Of a stretch of DNA of 64,000 nt, positions 20,836 to 31,209 are shown piece by piece; the first letter of the stretch is position 1, and each line of letters opens with the position of its first letter. The stretch covers positions 43,821 to 107,820 of the forward strand of contig CACRXP010000300.1 in NCBI GenBank assembly GCA_902702965.1, read 5' to 3'. The stretch is from Spirometra erinaceieuropaei (lineage: Eukaryota > Platyhelminthes > Cestoda > Diphyllobothriidea > Diphyllobothriidae). The notes under the pieces were generated by a model. It ran no database searches. It saw only the letters and a program-made list of their open reading frames with translations, and was not told where the DNA came from. A program made the translations under genes and the position numbers.

Positions 20836-22789
20836 TACAGTAGATGTGCTAGCTCACGAAATGTTTACCGAAATCCTGAAATGCGTTTTCGACTCGAAAG
20901 GATTACATAAGTGGGGTTGCAAAAGCAATCCCCGTGCAGCATAATCTCATGACAAATCAGCTACCTCGGGATGCCCGCTTTTGAACGAACTTCGTTCCAG
21001 CTGTCCGCAAAAGCTATATTTTGTAAAAAGGGCTACTTAATTAACATAACCTTTTCTCACTGATTTTCGATGCTCTTATAAATTCAAACCTATTTCATAG
21101 AAAACGTGCATAAAAATGTTCATTCTTTTACTCATTTGGCGGAAAATTACGTCTTCTTAAAATTTTATACTTGAAGGAAGTGTATAATTTGGTTTTAAAA
21201 AACTTCTCCAATTCCCGAATAAATTAGAATCCGACCGGCTGCTACAAAACTTTCATTTAGGGTTTCAACACTACAAGTTATATATTTTTCATGTACGAAA
21301 AACCATCCATTTGTCTACAGTATTAAGAATAGACCGTATGGGGTTCAGAAAATTTTGCAGTGAATTTGAGCCATATTGTAAACTTTATAAGTAACATTAG
21401 TAAATGCAGATACACGAGGTTTTATGGACGGGCATTTCACGGTCTTGGAAAATCTCATAGTTAGAAACTTTAAAGTCGAATTATACCCTTCCTTCAAGTA
21501 CGCAATTTAGAGAAGACGTAAAAGGATAAATATGTTTACGCATGTTTCCTGTGAAATTTATTTGAGTTTATAAGGGCACCGAAAATCAATTTTAAAAATT
21601 CATGCTACCGAGGTAGTCATTTTTGCAGCTTAGTTTTTTTCAAGTGGCCGGAAAGATATTCATCCGAAAGCCGGCATCTTGAATTAACTGAGTTATAATA
21701 GGATTACGCTGCATGGTGATGAATATTAAAACCCTACTTACAGAAGGTGGGCTTACTCATGAAATGTCAAACTGAATTCCGAAATGCGTTTTCGTTTCGA
21801 AAAAACTTATTAAGTAGGATTGTGAAACTAATCCTCATGCATAATAATTCTATAATAATTCAATTACCTTAGAATGCCAGCTTTCGAGTAAACTTCTGTC
21901 CTGCTGCATGCCGACACATTACTCTGTAAAACGGGAACTACTTAAGTAGCATGCATTTTTTCCATTGATTTTCGATGCCCCTAAAAATTCCGTTTTATGT
22001 TGTGGTAAGCATGCATGAAAGGTATTCATTCTTTTGCTGATTCGGTAGAAAATCGCGTCTTCCTCTAATTTTATACTTAAAGGGATGGCATTATTCAGTT
22101 TTCAAAAAGTTTCCAATTGTGAGACTTTTAAATACCGTGAAATGGTCGTTCATAAAACGTCATGTCTCTGCATTTACCAATGTGGCTTATAAAGTTAAAA
22201 GTATGGCTAAAATATAATGCTAAATTTAATGAACCCCATATAATCTCCTCTCAATAGCATAGAGAAACGTATGGTTTCCTGTAGGTTGGAAACCCTGAAC
22301 GCAGGTGTAACGGCAGATCGGATTCAAAATTATTCAGGTTTTATAAAAGTTTTTTGAATGCCGAGTAAAATGCGTCCTTCGAGTATAAAATTGGAAGAAA
22401 ACGTAATTTTCTACCGAAGGAGCAATAGAATGAATATTTGTATTCATGATTTCCGTGAAATATAATTGGACTTTTAGGGGTCGTTGGAAATCAACGAGAA
22501 AAATGCATGCTAATTAAATAATCCTTTTTTACAGAGTGTGGTTTTTGCATGAAACCGGAAGGAACTTCGTTCGAAAGTCAGCATCCTGAGGTAACTGAAT
22601 TATTATAGAATTACACTTCAGACTGATTAATTTTACAACCCTACTTAATTAATCTTTTTCGAAACGAAAACACAGTTCGGAATTTCGGTTGACATTTCAT
22701 GAGTTAGGCCACCTACTGCAATTAATATTTTCGAGTCGAAAACGCATTTCAGAATTTCGGTTGGTTCACGAGTTAGTAAATCTATTGTA
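20836..22789. mobile_element. Foldback MITE, subfamily 1 (copy J), split by copy K
   Basis: Starts TACAGTAGATGTGCTAGCTC at 20836, runs through left arm, centre and most of the right arm to CCTACTTA at 21738, then resumes at 22721 (ATTAATATTTTCGAGTCG) and ends at 22789 (AAATCTATTGTA). Removing 21739-22720 restores a continuous arm, CCTACTTAATTAAT. J itself starts at a TA inside the remnant of copy I. Confidence 0.8.
21739..22720. mobile_element. Foldback MITE, subfamily 1 (copy K), nested in copy J
   Basis: Starts TACAGAAGGTGGGCTTACTC and ends GAGTTAGGCCACCTACTGCA; both arms complete. The flanking TA/CA fits a TA target duplication with one mutation. Confidence 0.85.
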
Positions 22790-23579
22790 TTGACACAACT
22801 TTCGTTCCGCGGTGGTGTGCCACGCCCACGCGTTCAGCCATCGCACCAGGAGATCAGGGTGAACGACTCCAGTCCCAGTCAGGGGAACACGATCGCCGCC
22901 CTCCCCATTCGCTCCCCCCTTGACAGACCCCATAACTGTTCACTTGTTATTGTTCTTTCCCCTAGTCCTCGAGGTTGGTCTCCCCCGTATGGGTCTGAAA
23001 TCTCGTTTGAGCACAAGTGTTGCCACCCCGCGATCGCGTGTTCTTCTTGTTTAGCGTGAAGAAGATTGACAAACATTCCCTCTCCTACCTTAGACGCCGA
23101 CTGAACTGGTGTGAGCGCACACGTGAAAATCAAGTAGGACTTGCTATTGGAAAAAAACTGACTAGGCCTGCTGACGTTTGCTACAAACCTATTCACGAAA
23201 ACAGGTGTGACTTCGTAAACAAGGGTGCATTTGGGGCACGTGCTCACTGTAAGCAGCAGGGGAAGGTGGCTAGGAAGAAAACCCCCATACACCTCATCAG
23301 CCAGCCCCCATTCCTGGTTACCTGGCTTCCAAGTACGCACCTCAATCCGCTGTCTGCAGTGGCGGCTTCCGGCTAAATCAAGCATTCAGTTTAGTTGAGA
23401 CAGAGTAGAAACATGTCGCAAATTAGCCTGCTCATTACAACCATCATTATGATTAGTGCGGGCGTTGACAGAGAATGACGCACTTCTGATGTGTAATTAC
23501 TGGAGATGTAATTACCGAATTAAAATACAGTGTACTTGTGCCAAAGCACTCCAATGGAGAACTCTTACTCAGCAGTGCT
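22790..23579. other. Intronic stretch, no gene called
   Basis: Both strands carry open frames of 119-168 codons over 22879-23385, but the predicted peptides have no motif I recognise. They overlap in antisense, which points to low stop-codon density rather than a gene. Confidence 0.35.
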
Positions 23580-24576
23580 TGCAGTAGGTGGGCTAACTCA
23601 TGAAGTGGCAACCGAAATTGCAAAATGTGATTTCGCCTCGAAAAGAGTGATTAAGGAGGGTTGTAAAACTAAGCACTCTGCAGTGTAATTCTATAATAAT
23701 TCAGTTACCTCAGGATGTCGGCTTCAGAACAAACTTCTTTTCGCCTGAATGAAAAAACTGTACTCTGCAAAAATGACTACTTGTGTTGCATGCATTTTTC
23801 TCGTTGATTTTCGATGCCCTTAAAAGTCTAATTATATTTCATGGGAAAATGCATAAAAATATTCATTCTTTTACTCATTTGGTGAAATATTACGTCTTCT
23901 TCCAAATTTATACTCGAAGGAAGGGAAAAATTCGGTTTTAAAAAAATTTTCAATTCCCGAATAATTTTGAACCCGATCTGCCGTTACACTTTCATTCAGG
24001 GTTTTCAAACTACGAGCCGTATATTTTCCGCGTACGGAAAACAATACATTTATCTATAGTATTAAAAGGGGCCATATGGGGTTTATAAAATTTAGTATTC
24101 GATTTGAGCCAAATTGTTAACTTTACAAGTCACATTGGTAAATGCAGAGACATGACTTTTTATGGACGTCTGTCCATTTCACGGTATTAAAAGTCTCACA
24201 ATTAGAAACTTTTTAAAACCAAATTATACTCTTTTTCGGGGATAAAATTGGAAGTAAACGTCATTTTCTACCGGATGAGAAAAAGAATGAATATTTTTAT
24301 GCATGTTTTCCATGTAATTTAATTGAATTTTTAAGGGCATCGAAAATCAACGGGAAAAATGCATGCTACTTAATTAATCATTTTTTACAGAACGTAGTCT
24401 TTTGCATGAAGCTGGAAAGAGGTTCTTTCTGAAGCCGGCATCCTGAGGCAACTGAATTATGACAGAAATATGCTGCAGGCTGATTAGTTTTAGAAACGCA
24501 TTTAATTAATCTTTTCGAGACGAAAACGCATTTCGGAATTTCGGTTGACTTTTCATGAGTTGGCGCACCCCCTGTA
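23580..24576. mobile_element. Foldback MITE, subfamily 1 (copy L)
   Basis: Starts GCAGTAGGTGGGCTAACTCA and ends GAGTTGGCGCACCCCCTGTA. Two ~360-bp arms and a centre, all present. Confidence 0.84.
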
Positions 24577-25581
24577 CAGTAAGTTCGAAACCAGCCTTTG
24601 AGTGGCAGCGCGGCTGAGTGTTCCTTTACTTCCTGTCGCAGCCTTGACGCACATAGAGCATCTTGGGTGCTTTAATTGGTAACCCATAAGCTTAGCTCTA
24701 ATTGGTCGCATTGTTGGGCATCTCGCTCGCAAACAACCAAAAATGTCAGGTAGGACCTAACACTAACTTAGTAGGCTGCCCTACTGATGTAAATGAACGA
24801 TCAGTAACTGAACGAACACCAGCCATCGCCTGCTCTGCTCACTGCATTTTTTAAAGAAAATATCGAACTTGGAAGTGTGGGTGGCAATTAAGGTGTGATG
24901 ATTCTGAAACTGTGGCATGCTACAAAATTTCACAGGATAGGACCTGCTGAGAGTACGACTGGAGGCAGTGAGAACAGCGAGTACCAGAGCAATGCGAAGG
25001 CAAGGAAGTGTTTCAATTTTCTGCACAAACCTGACCTATCCTCCTCCCTGCGCTGTTGTCTCCCAGGGTAAAGCTGAAGATTTGACTCAGAAATTAGCTT
25101 CGTATCGCGATACACTTCACTCATCATTGCCGATTTCACATTGTTTTCACTCAGACAAACACCATGTGATGACGGTGTCACCAAATCCTGCTTTCTTGCA
25201 AACTCGTATTTGCAAAAAACTACTTAAACGTATGCTGCTACTTCCTTTGCGGAAAATGATCGTTTTTAAGCCTTGTTAACTTCTACGCAGCGGCATTTAA
25301 GTCATTTGGATAGCGTAAACAGTCATGGAATCGGGTCCAAGTGTCCCGTTTAACCGTAATCCTCTATATTTAATTAGAATGCCTGCAAAGGCCATAGGTT
25401 GCGGGAGTACTGTTTGAACCCAACACTGCACGCTAACGATTGTGACTTGAAAGCCTACCAACTGACGGAATAACTCGGTGCTTGTCAGAAATGAGCAAAA
25501 AGCTGCAACTGGGTTTTTATAATGTTGCCTTTGTGATACCCTCAAGCGTGTGAGATCTAGCCCGCCCTTTCGGAATCCTTG
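24577..25581. other. Intronic stretch, nothing recognised
   Basis: Only short open frames; no repeat boundary or domain seen. Confidence 0.4.
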
Positions 25582-25954
25582 TACAGTGCGTGACAAATAT
25601 CATTAAATGTTAGCTGAAATTCTGAAATGCGTTTTCAACTAGGAAGAATTAAAAAGGTTGCGTTGTAATATTAGGTATCATGTAGCACAATTTCGTAGTA
25701 TTTCAGACTCGCCTAGATGTAGGCTTTTGAATGCACTCCTTTCTGACCTCCGGCAGAAATCGTATTTGGTAAAAAATAACTACTTAAGTAGTGTGCATTT
25801 TACACATTGATTTTCGATGTTCTTATAAATTCAAATATGTTTTATAGAATGCTTTTGCTTTCTTTTGCTTGTTTGGGAGAAAACCACACTGCCTTTATAT
25901 TTTATGCCCCAAGAGAGGTGATCTTTTGGTTTTAAAAAAGTTCCTAATTATGCC
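25582..25954. mobile_element. Foldback MITE, subfamily 2 (copy M, left arm only)
   Basis: Starts TACAGTGCGTGACAAATATC and follows the subfamily 2 left arm as far as TTTTAAAAAAGTTCCTAATT, where similarity stops. Confidence 0.72.
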
Positions 25955-26387
25955 ATGGGGACCAGGTCGTCTGGGAGATGCGTACATGGATTGTATAGAT
26001 TTATCAGCCATTTCACCTGACCCCACCTCTGATACCGCCTTGCCAGTAGAACCAGATAACATGGGTAAAAAGAGAGAGTGCGGTAGTTGCTTCGCAAGCC
26101 TGTCTCAGTATAACCTAATTTCCACGCAGGTGACTGTCCTATGCGCATTCTGCGAGGCGCGCAGTGGACGTCGACGTGCACGACGGCCGAACTTATGCTT
26201 AGTTTTTCAACTAGACCACAGTCAACTCCGCGGGATGACGAAAGATGTTCCGAGTGAGTTTCATGAGAGATAACTCGCATCCTGTTGATATTGGCCCATC
26301 GGCGATTCGAAAGAATCAATCGATGCATACAGAAGAGGATCGATCACGTATGCCCTGTTGCCAACAGCGATTGGGCAGAGGAGAAGT

Positions 26388-26490
26388 CATGCGCCGCTGT
26401 GCGGCTACTGGCTGGGCTCGAGGGAGAGCCCGTAAGGTACAATGGAACGAGTGAGTTCAGTAAGAGCGATCGGTGAGTGCCCCCTACCAC
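26388..26490 (+). mobile_element. tRNA-derived SINE, 3' part (copy S2)
   Basis: CATGCGCCGCTGTGCGGCTA through GAGTTCAGTAAGAGCGATCG to CCCCCTACCA. The 5' tRNA-like head is missing. It is joined to the next copy by a ~30-bp linker (TGTATATTGCCGATCGAAAC). Confidence 0.75.
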
Positions 26491-26520
26491 TGTATATTGC
26501 CGATCGAAACCGACAGGGCA

Positions 26521-26797
26521 ACGGGCTCGTGGCCCAGCGGTTAGAGGCGTGGACTTCTAACTAAAAGGTCGCGAGTTCGAGCCGTGGGTGTTCAACACTG
26601 CGGGGTTGGGTATGACTGGCTTACGACGGCTAGTAAGCCAGAAATGGCCATTCCAGTCTCCCTGGTCTTTGTCGATGATACCATTCTGCCTATATCATGC
26701 GCCGCCGTGCGGCTGCTGGTTGGGCTAGGGAGAGAGCCCGTAAGGCACAACGGAACGAGTGAGTTCCGTAAGAACGATCGGTGAGCGCCCCCTACCA
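26521..26797 (+). mobile_element. tRNA-derived SINE, full copy (S3)
   Basis: tRNA-like head: 'GGCTCGTGGCCCAGCGG' then TTAGAGGCGTGGACTTCTAA, and a B-box-like GTCGCGAGTTCGAGCC. The body with GGTTGGGTATGACTGGC follows, ending CCCCCTACCA. The anticodon-arm sequence TGGACTTCTAA suggests descent from tRNA-Arg(TCT). Confidence 0.85.
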
Positions 26798-27522
26798 AGT
26801 CAAGTAGTGTTGAAGGCCGTCAGGCAGCACTTTGCTTTCCCAGCATTTGATTTTAGATCAAATTTTACGGAGGCAACCACCGTGTGGCCAAGACCAAATC
26901 GTGATTCATCGAAGGCGGACGTTGTCTTTGGGTAGAGGTGCTGGCCGTTGTTGCAGTTTTCAGATGCGGGTGTGAGTCATTCAGATGTTCTGTGCGTAAC
27001 CAATCACCTCAGAATATCGCCGTAGTAATGCCAGAAGCCTTTACTCATCGGAAAACTGAGCTATCAAGCAGTGCTTGTCGCCCAAGTAGCATGTTGAAAT
27101 CGCTGAGCGGGACTGATATTCTACTTTGGTTCCTAGCGCGTTGAGATTGCGCATGGCTTGCTTCCGTCAATTCTAACGGAATAACGTACAAAAGGCCGGA
27201 TGCTAGTGGTCAAACCCTTCTTACCTTGCTGCCCTATTGCTAGTACATTCAGAATGCATCTTGGTGCAGTATACGGTTACGCCGACAGCAACAAATCGAA
27301 GAACTTCTTCGCTGTGATCAAGGCGATCTGCAGCTCCCCTACCAATGGAACTGCGTCGTTTTTCAGCTACGATGGATCAACGCGTCTGACGGAGAGCTCG
27401 CAGATTCTGATGTGCTGGGTCGAGCACTTTAGAAGCGCGTCATCAACAGTCCCGCCACAATTTCCGACGCCACCATCGACTGGCTCCCCCAAGTGGAAAT
27501 CAACGTCAATCTGTTTCTCCCG

Positions 27523-27549
27523 TCCTCCCTCCCTCCCTCCCTCCCTCCC
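27523..27549. repeat. (CCCT)n microsatellite
   Basis: Seven CCTC units inside the RTE pseudogene; probably the cause of a frameshift there. Confidence 0.9.
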
Positions 27550-28774
27550 AAAAACCATCCAGAGGGAAGGCCCTAGGCTCCGATGCAACCCCAGCCGAAA
27601 TTTACAAGCACGGCAGTAGCCGACTGATGGACCAATTCACGACGCTATTTCAGGAGATGTGGCGCTGTGAACATGTTCCTTGGAATTTCAAGGACGCAAC
27701 CATTGTTCATCTCTACAAGCGCATTGGTGACCGGCAAGTCTGTGACAATCAGAGAGGCATCCCGCTACCCAACATCTCTGGAAAGATCTTCACCCGCATC
27801 AGAGGATATGTCGAGCGAGGCCTTCTGCCGGATAGCCAATGTGGCTTCCGGCGACAATGGAGCACCACCGACATGGTGTTTGCCGCTCGCCAGCTAGAGA
27901 AGAAGTGCCAGGAGATGCTTATCTCGGAGGCATATTTTCCAGCAGCACCAGGATCGACGACGAAGTGACCCATCGGATGTCCAAAGCCAGCCAAAGCTTC
28001 GGCCGGCTAAAGAACTCCGTGCAAAATCGCCACGGCCTCCAACTGAATACAAAGCTGAAGATGTACAAGGCCGTCGTCCTGACGGAGCGGAAACCAGGAC
28101 CGTCTACTCCAACCATACCAAGAAACTCAACCACTTCCATATCTGCTGCCCTCACAGAATACAAATGTTGAGATGGAGAGACAGGATCCCCGACACAGAA
28201 GTCCTAGAATTAAACAGAATCCTCAGCATTCCCTCCATGTCAAGGCAATTGCAGCTACGTTAAACGCCGTTTTCGTGAGGATAGAAGACACATGCATGTT
28301 GAAGCATCTCCTCTTTGGTACGAGTTGACAAGGGGAAAAAAAACGGCGCTACGATGACACTTTTAAGGGCTCTCTGAAACTGCTGAAGATCAATCCGGGG
28401 ACCTGGGAGGACCTCGCTAAGAACATACCGGCATGGCGACGAGAAGTAAAGACCGGTGCCGCCATCTACGAAGCAAATCGGATCCCCGCCGCCAAAGTCA
28501 AAAGGGAGGCTCGCAAGTCGCAAGTGCCTCGTCTTCTCAATGCCAATTATCAACCACTTCAAACATTTCCGCGCTGCCAACGCGGATCCCGCTCGCGAAT
28601 TCATCTTATGGAACACCGTTGGACACAACAGCCCGACAAAGTCTACGTCTTCTCCCACTCTCGCCCCTATCGTAAACCCCGCGGCGATTGTCATCCCCGT
28701 CGCCACCGACCACACCGTCGTTGCACCCCCGCCATCAACCACCGACGCCACTGCCCCCACACCAACCCCTGCGT

Positions 28775-28868
28775 CCACCACAGCGACCACCACCACCACC
28801 ACCGCCACCACCACCACCACCCCCACCACCACAACCACCATCACCGCCACCGCCGCCGCCACCACCAG
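28775..28868. repeat. ACC-rich trinucleotide repeat
   Basis: Near-continuous CAC/CCA repeat within the RTE pseudogene. In the element's reading frame it encodes a Thr/Pro-rich linker. Confidence 0.9.
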
Positions 28869-30214
28869 CACGCATTCGCCTCACCAATAGAACGACGTCC
28901 GACATCCCATCACTATCAACACCCCCACCTCCAGCGATGGGAACTCGGTTCATGCCTATCCTCGCTGCGATCGCACATTTATCCCACACATCGGCCTGGT
29001 GGGTCACTTGCGAATCCATCGCACAAAGACTGACTAACTAGTGGCTGTGGCACCGACCTACACTCGACGGATCCGCCTCCATTGTCCACACTGACCCCGC
29101 ACATTCACTCGCTGCATGGGCCTACTAGGTGACATGCGTGTTCACGACAGCGGAATTCACCTGTCGTGGAGTTGACTTACTATGCGAGTGAGTCGTTCGG
29201 GACAGCCAAATTTCTGCATGATTTTCCACAGTCCCTTGCGAGTTTACCGTATTCAAGTCTTTCATCAAATCCACGGATGGTGGTGTAAAGGTGGGTACGC
29301 ATCTCCTGGTACTTTTCCTGTAACTGGCGAGCGGCAAACACCATGCCGGTGGTGTCCCAGTGTCACCGCACTATCGACACACCTAGTACACCAACCATGC
29401 CTAGCTCAATTCACACCCCGCCGCCCAGCGCGGTCACTGCCAGCAGCTTCATCACCGTCACTATCACCGAAATAGACTCTGACCCTCCCGCTCTATCCTG
29501 ACCACACTGTCCCCCGTACATTCACCTCACCCGTCGGCCTGGTAGATCACTTGCGAATCCATCGGACAGAGACTGGTGAACCCGTGTCCGGAGCACTAAC
29601 ATACGCTCGCCACATCCTCCCCAAGCGCTCCCATCGGCCCCGCACATTCAAACATTCAATGGACCTATTAGGCCACATGTCCAGTCATGAAAACCTGATG
29701 TAGACATCCACCGGCTACACCCCACCATCACAACACAACACAAAGACTCAATTTCCCACCTCTCCATGCGGCTCCTCTGTTGCACGTGGAATCGGAGTGT
29801 GAGACTATCACGGTCGCCAAGCGCCGTGGCTTGGATGGCTACCAACTGACTCCTCAACTCAGTCCATGCAGTCAGCCCAGTTGTGTTTGTTTGTGTGGAG
29901 TGGCGAATTGGTGGGCCGAGAGCCAGGCTATCACGGTTTCCCCTTACCGTGACCTCTGGCAATCTTATGCATGTGGAGAATGTGTGTGTGTGTTTCATGG
30001 GAAGTGTCTCTCAGTCGACGGCTGTTGGCTCAGGTTTAGTGCAGGGCTGTGGGTCCCCATGCTGTGCATTAAGGTGTGATTCAGCAAATCGTGGCTCTCG
30101 CAGCTGGCAGTTCTCTGGGGCTTGGTTCCCTGCCGGTAGATGCAGTTGTGCTCCCGCATGTATGCAGGTCGAGTGCTTGGTTGCCTAGTCATCCTCCTCT
30201 TTCAAGCTCGCCTT

Positions 30215-30490
30215 CGTGTTATTGTTAGTTAAAATTCTGGTCGAGTGGTTGTTGTGGGCCAGGGGGGCGTGGTGGTACGCCTAAGCGCGGATCCGGCTGT
30301 TCCAGCCTCCGGTCTACTTGGCACCGGGCCCCCGAGGGGGGAAGGGGGTTGTGCGGTAGTTGTTACGCAAGCCAACTCTCACTATAAACTAATTCACGCG
30401 TCAGTCACCGTGCCCGCTTCACGTTGCTGTGGAGCACACGGTAGACATCGGCAGTTGCGACGACCGAACTGTCAGATTCAATATCATGTT
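30215..30490 (+). repeat. ~450-bp repeat, family B (copy 3)
   Basis: Contains AAAATTCTGGTCGAGTGGTT, GTGGTACGCC, a GC-rich middle, 'ACTATAAACTAATTCACGCG' and ACCGAACTGTC, in the same order as in the copies at 6.4 and 52.9 kb. Confidence 0.7.
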
Positions 30491-30712
30491 AATGTAGCAT
30501 TATTACTTACGAGAGCTGACATATCCTCATGTTGTAGAGGACAAGCATTCTAAATGGATTCAAGTAAGGGGAAGGCTGTATTGGCCCCGACCACCCAGTC
30601 CACCAAAAAAACAATCTCATGAAATTTAATCTCGACCCATTGTGGTTACCTACAGTACGTAAGGTGAGCAATAAAAGAGGTAAAAAGAATGCCCTCACAG
30701 AACAACACTTAC

Positions 30713-31209
30713 TTGTCAATATTGTGAAGGACTGGACATTCCACCGCGAAAGTATTGCTGCTCAACTGAACGTACTCGCTAGACTCACTTTGAAACATCA
30801 CCGATCGGTAATCTTCACCGCCGATGTTTCCTTGAATACTTGATGAATTTATCAGCAGTCTTTTGAATTCAACCATAAAGGCGCCGTAACTGGTGACGGT
30901 ATTGCAAATTTCTACCGGTGGATTAAAGTACTCGTAGAAGGCCGTATCAGTCCTCGCTCGAGATGCGATTTTGTTGTCAACTGGAGGCTGTTGTATGTCC
31001 TCGATCGGCTGACCATTCTCCTCGACCCTGGGAACCTGTTTGACCGAACTGACAGCGGCAGGACCCCAGAAGAATTTAGTCACGAGGATGTTGAGCGCAA
31101 GGAACAACAGTAGAAGGCATAACCACGTTCCCAAACGAAAGAGCAGCTTTCTATGCATACAGCGCAGGATACTGCAAGGCAGAGTTTGAAACGCACTGAG
31201 ATAGCCCAT
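30713..31209 (-). CDS. GT61 beta-1,2-xylosyltransferase-like protein, exon 1 (membrane anchor and stem)
   Basis: First coding exon, residues 1-165 plus two bases. The ATG is at 31209; an in-frame Met at residue 18 is an alternative start that would give a shorter cytoplasmic tail. Residues about 22-25 are basic (HRKLLFR), followed by a hydrophobic segment (about 26-44), the layout of a type II Golgi membrane protein. A polar stem follows. Then come a cysteine and the motif 'SYGAFMVEFKRLLIN' (about 107-121), with an N-x-S sequon, and 'GGEDYRSVM', which resembles 'GGEPLESVM' of plant core xylosyltransferase. The donor is GACAA|GTAAGTG (phase 2). Joined to exons 2 and 3, the protein is 529 residues, close to the plant enzyme (about 534). 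The introns (about 13 and 15 kb) are filled with transposable elements. Confidence 0.8.

Larger units (their letters stand above)
27240..29710 (+). pseudogene. RTE-type LINE pseudogene with C2H2 zinc-finger tail, RT core deleted
   Basis: Linker and N-terminal reverse transcriptase blocks are readable: 'YADSNKSKNFFAVIKAI', 'DGSTRLTE', then 'FKDATIVHLYKRIGDRQVCD' and 'LLPDSQCGFRR', up to 'VFAARQLEKKCQE' near 27912. The next readable block is 'YLGGIFSSSTRIDDEVTHRM' from about 27922, so the palm region with the YADD site is missing. The C-terminal part follows ('GRLKNSVQNRHGL', 'RWRDRIPDTEVL', 'GSLKLLKINPGTWEDLAKN', 'GAAIYEANRIPAAK'). Finger-like segments come at about 28565-28625, 28955-29020 and 29085-29145, and a second diverged pair lies at 29505-29570 and 29637-29690 (pattern 'IGLVGHLRIHR'). 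Several frameshifts and stops. A Pro/Thr-rich linker made of ACC repeats separates finger 1 from the rest. Confidence 0.8.
17734..30712 (-). other. Intron 1 of the GT61 gene
   Basis: A 13-kb interval between the exon 1 donor and the exon 2 acceptor, largely MITEs (18.0-26.0 kb), SINEs (26.4-26.8 kb) and an RTE retroelement pseudogene (27.2-29.7 kb). Confidence 0.6.

Noticed and set aside
22790..23385. Frames of 119 and 168 codons on opposite strands
   Set aside because: Mutually antisense, no motif, no splice-site support.
27523..28868. CRISPR-like or regulatory repeat arrays
   Set aside because: The repeats are simple microsatellites (CCCT and ACC) without spacers, in a eukaryotic retroelement pseudogene.
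28260..29019. Frames encoding long Val, Gly or His runs
   Set aside because: Alternative-frame translations of the ACC trinucleotide repeat in the RTE pseudogene linker.
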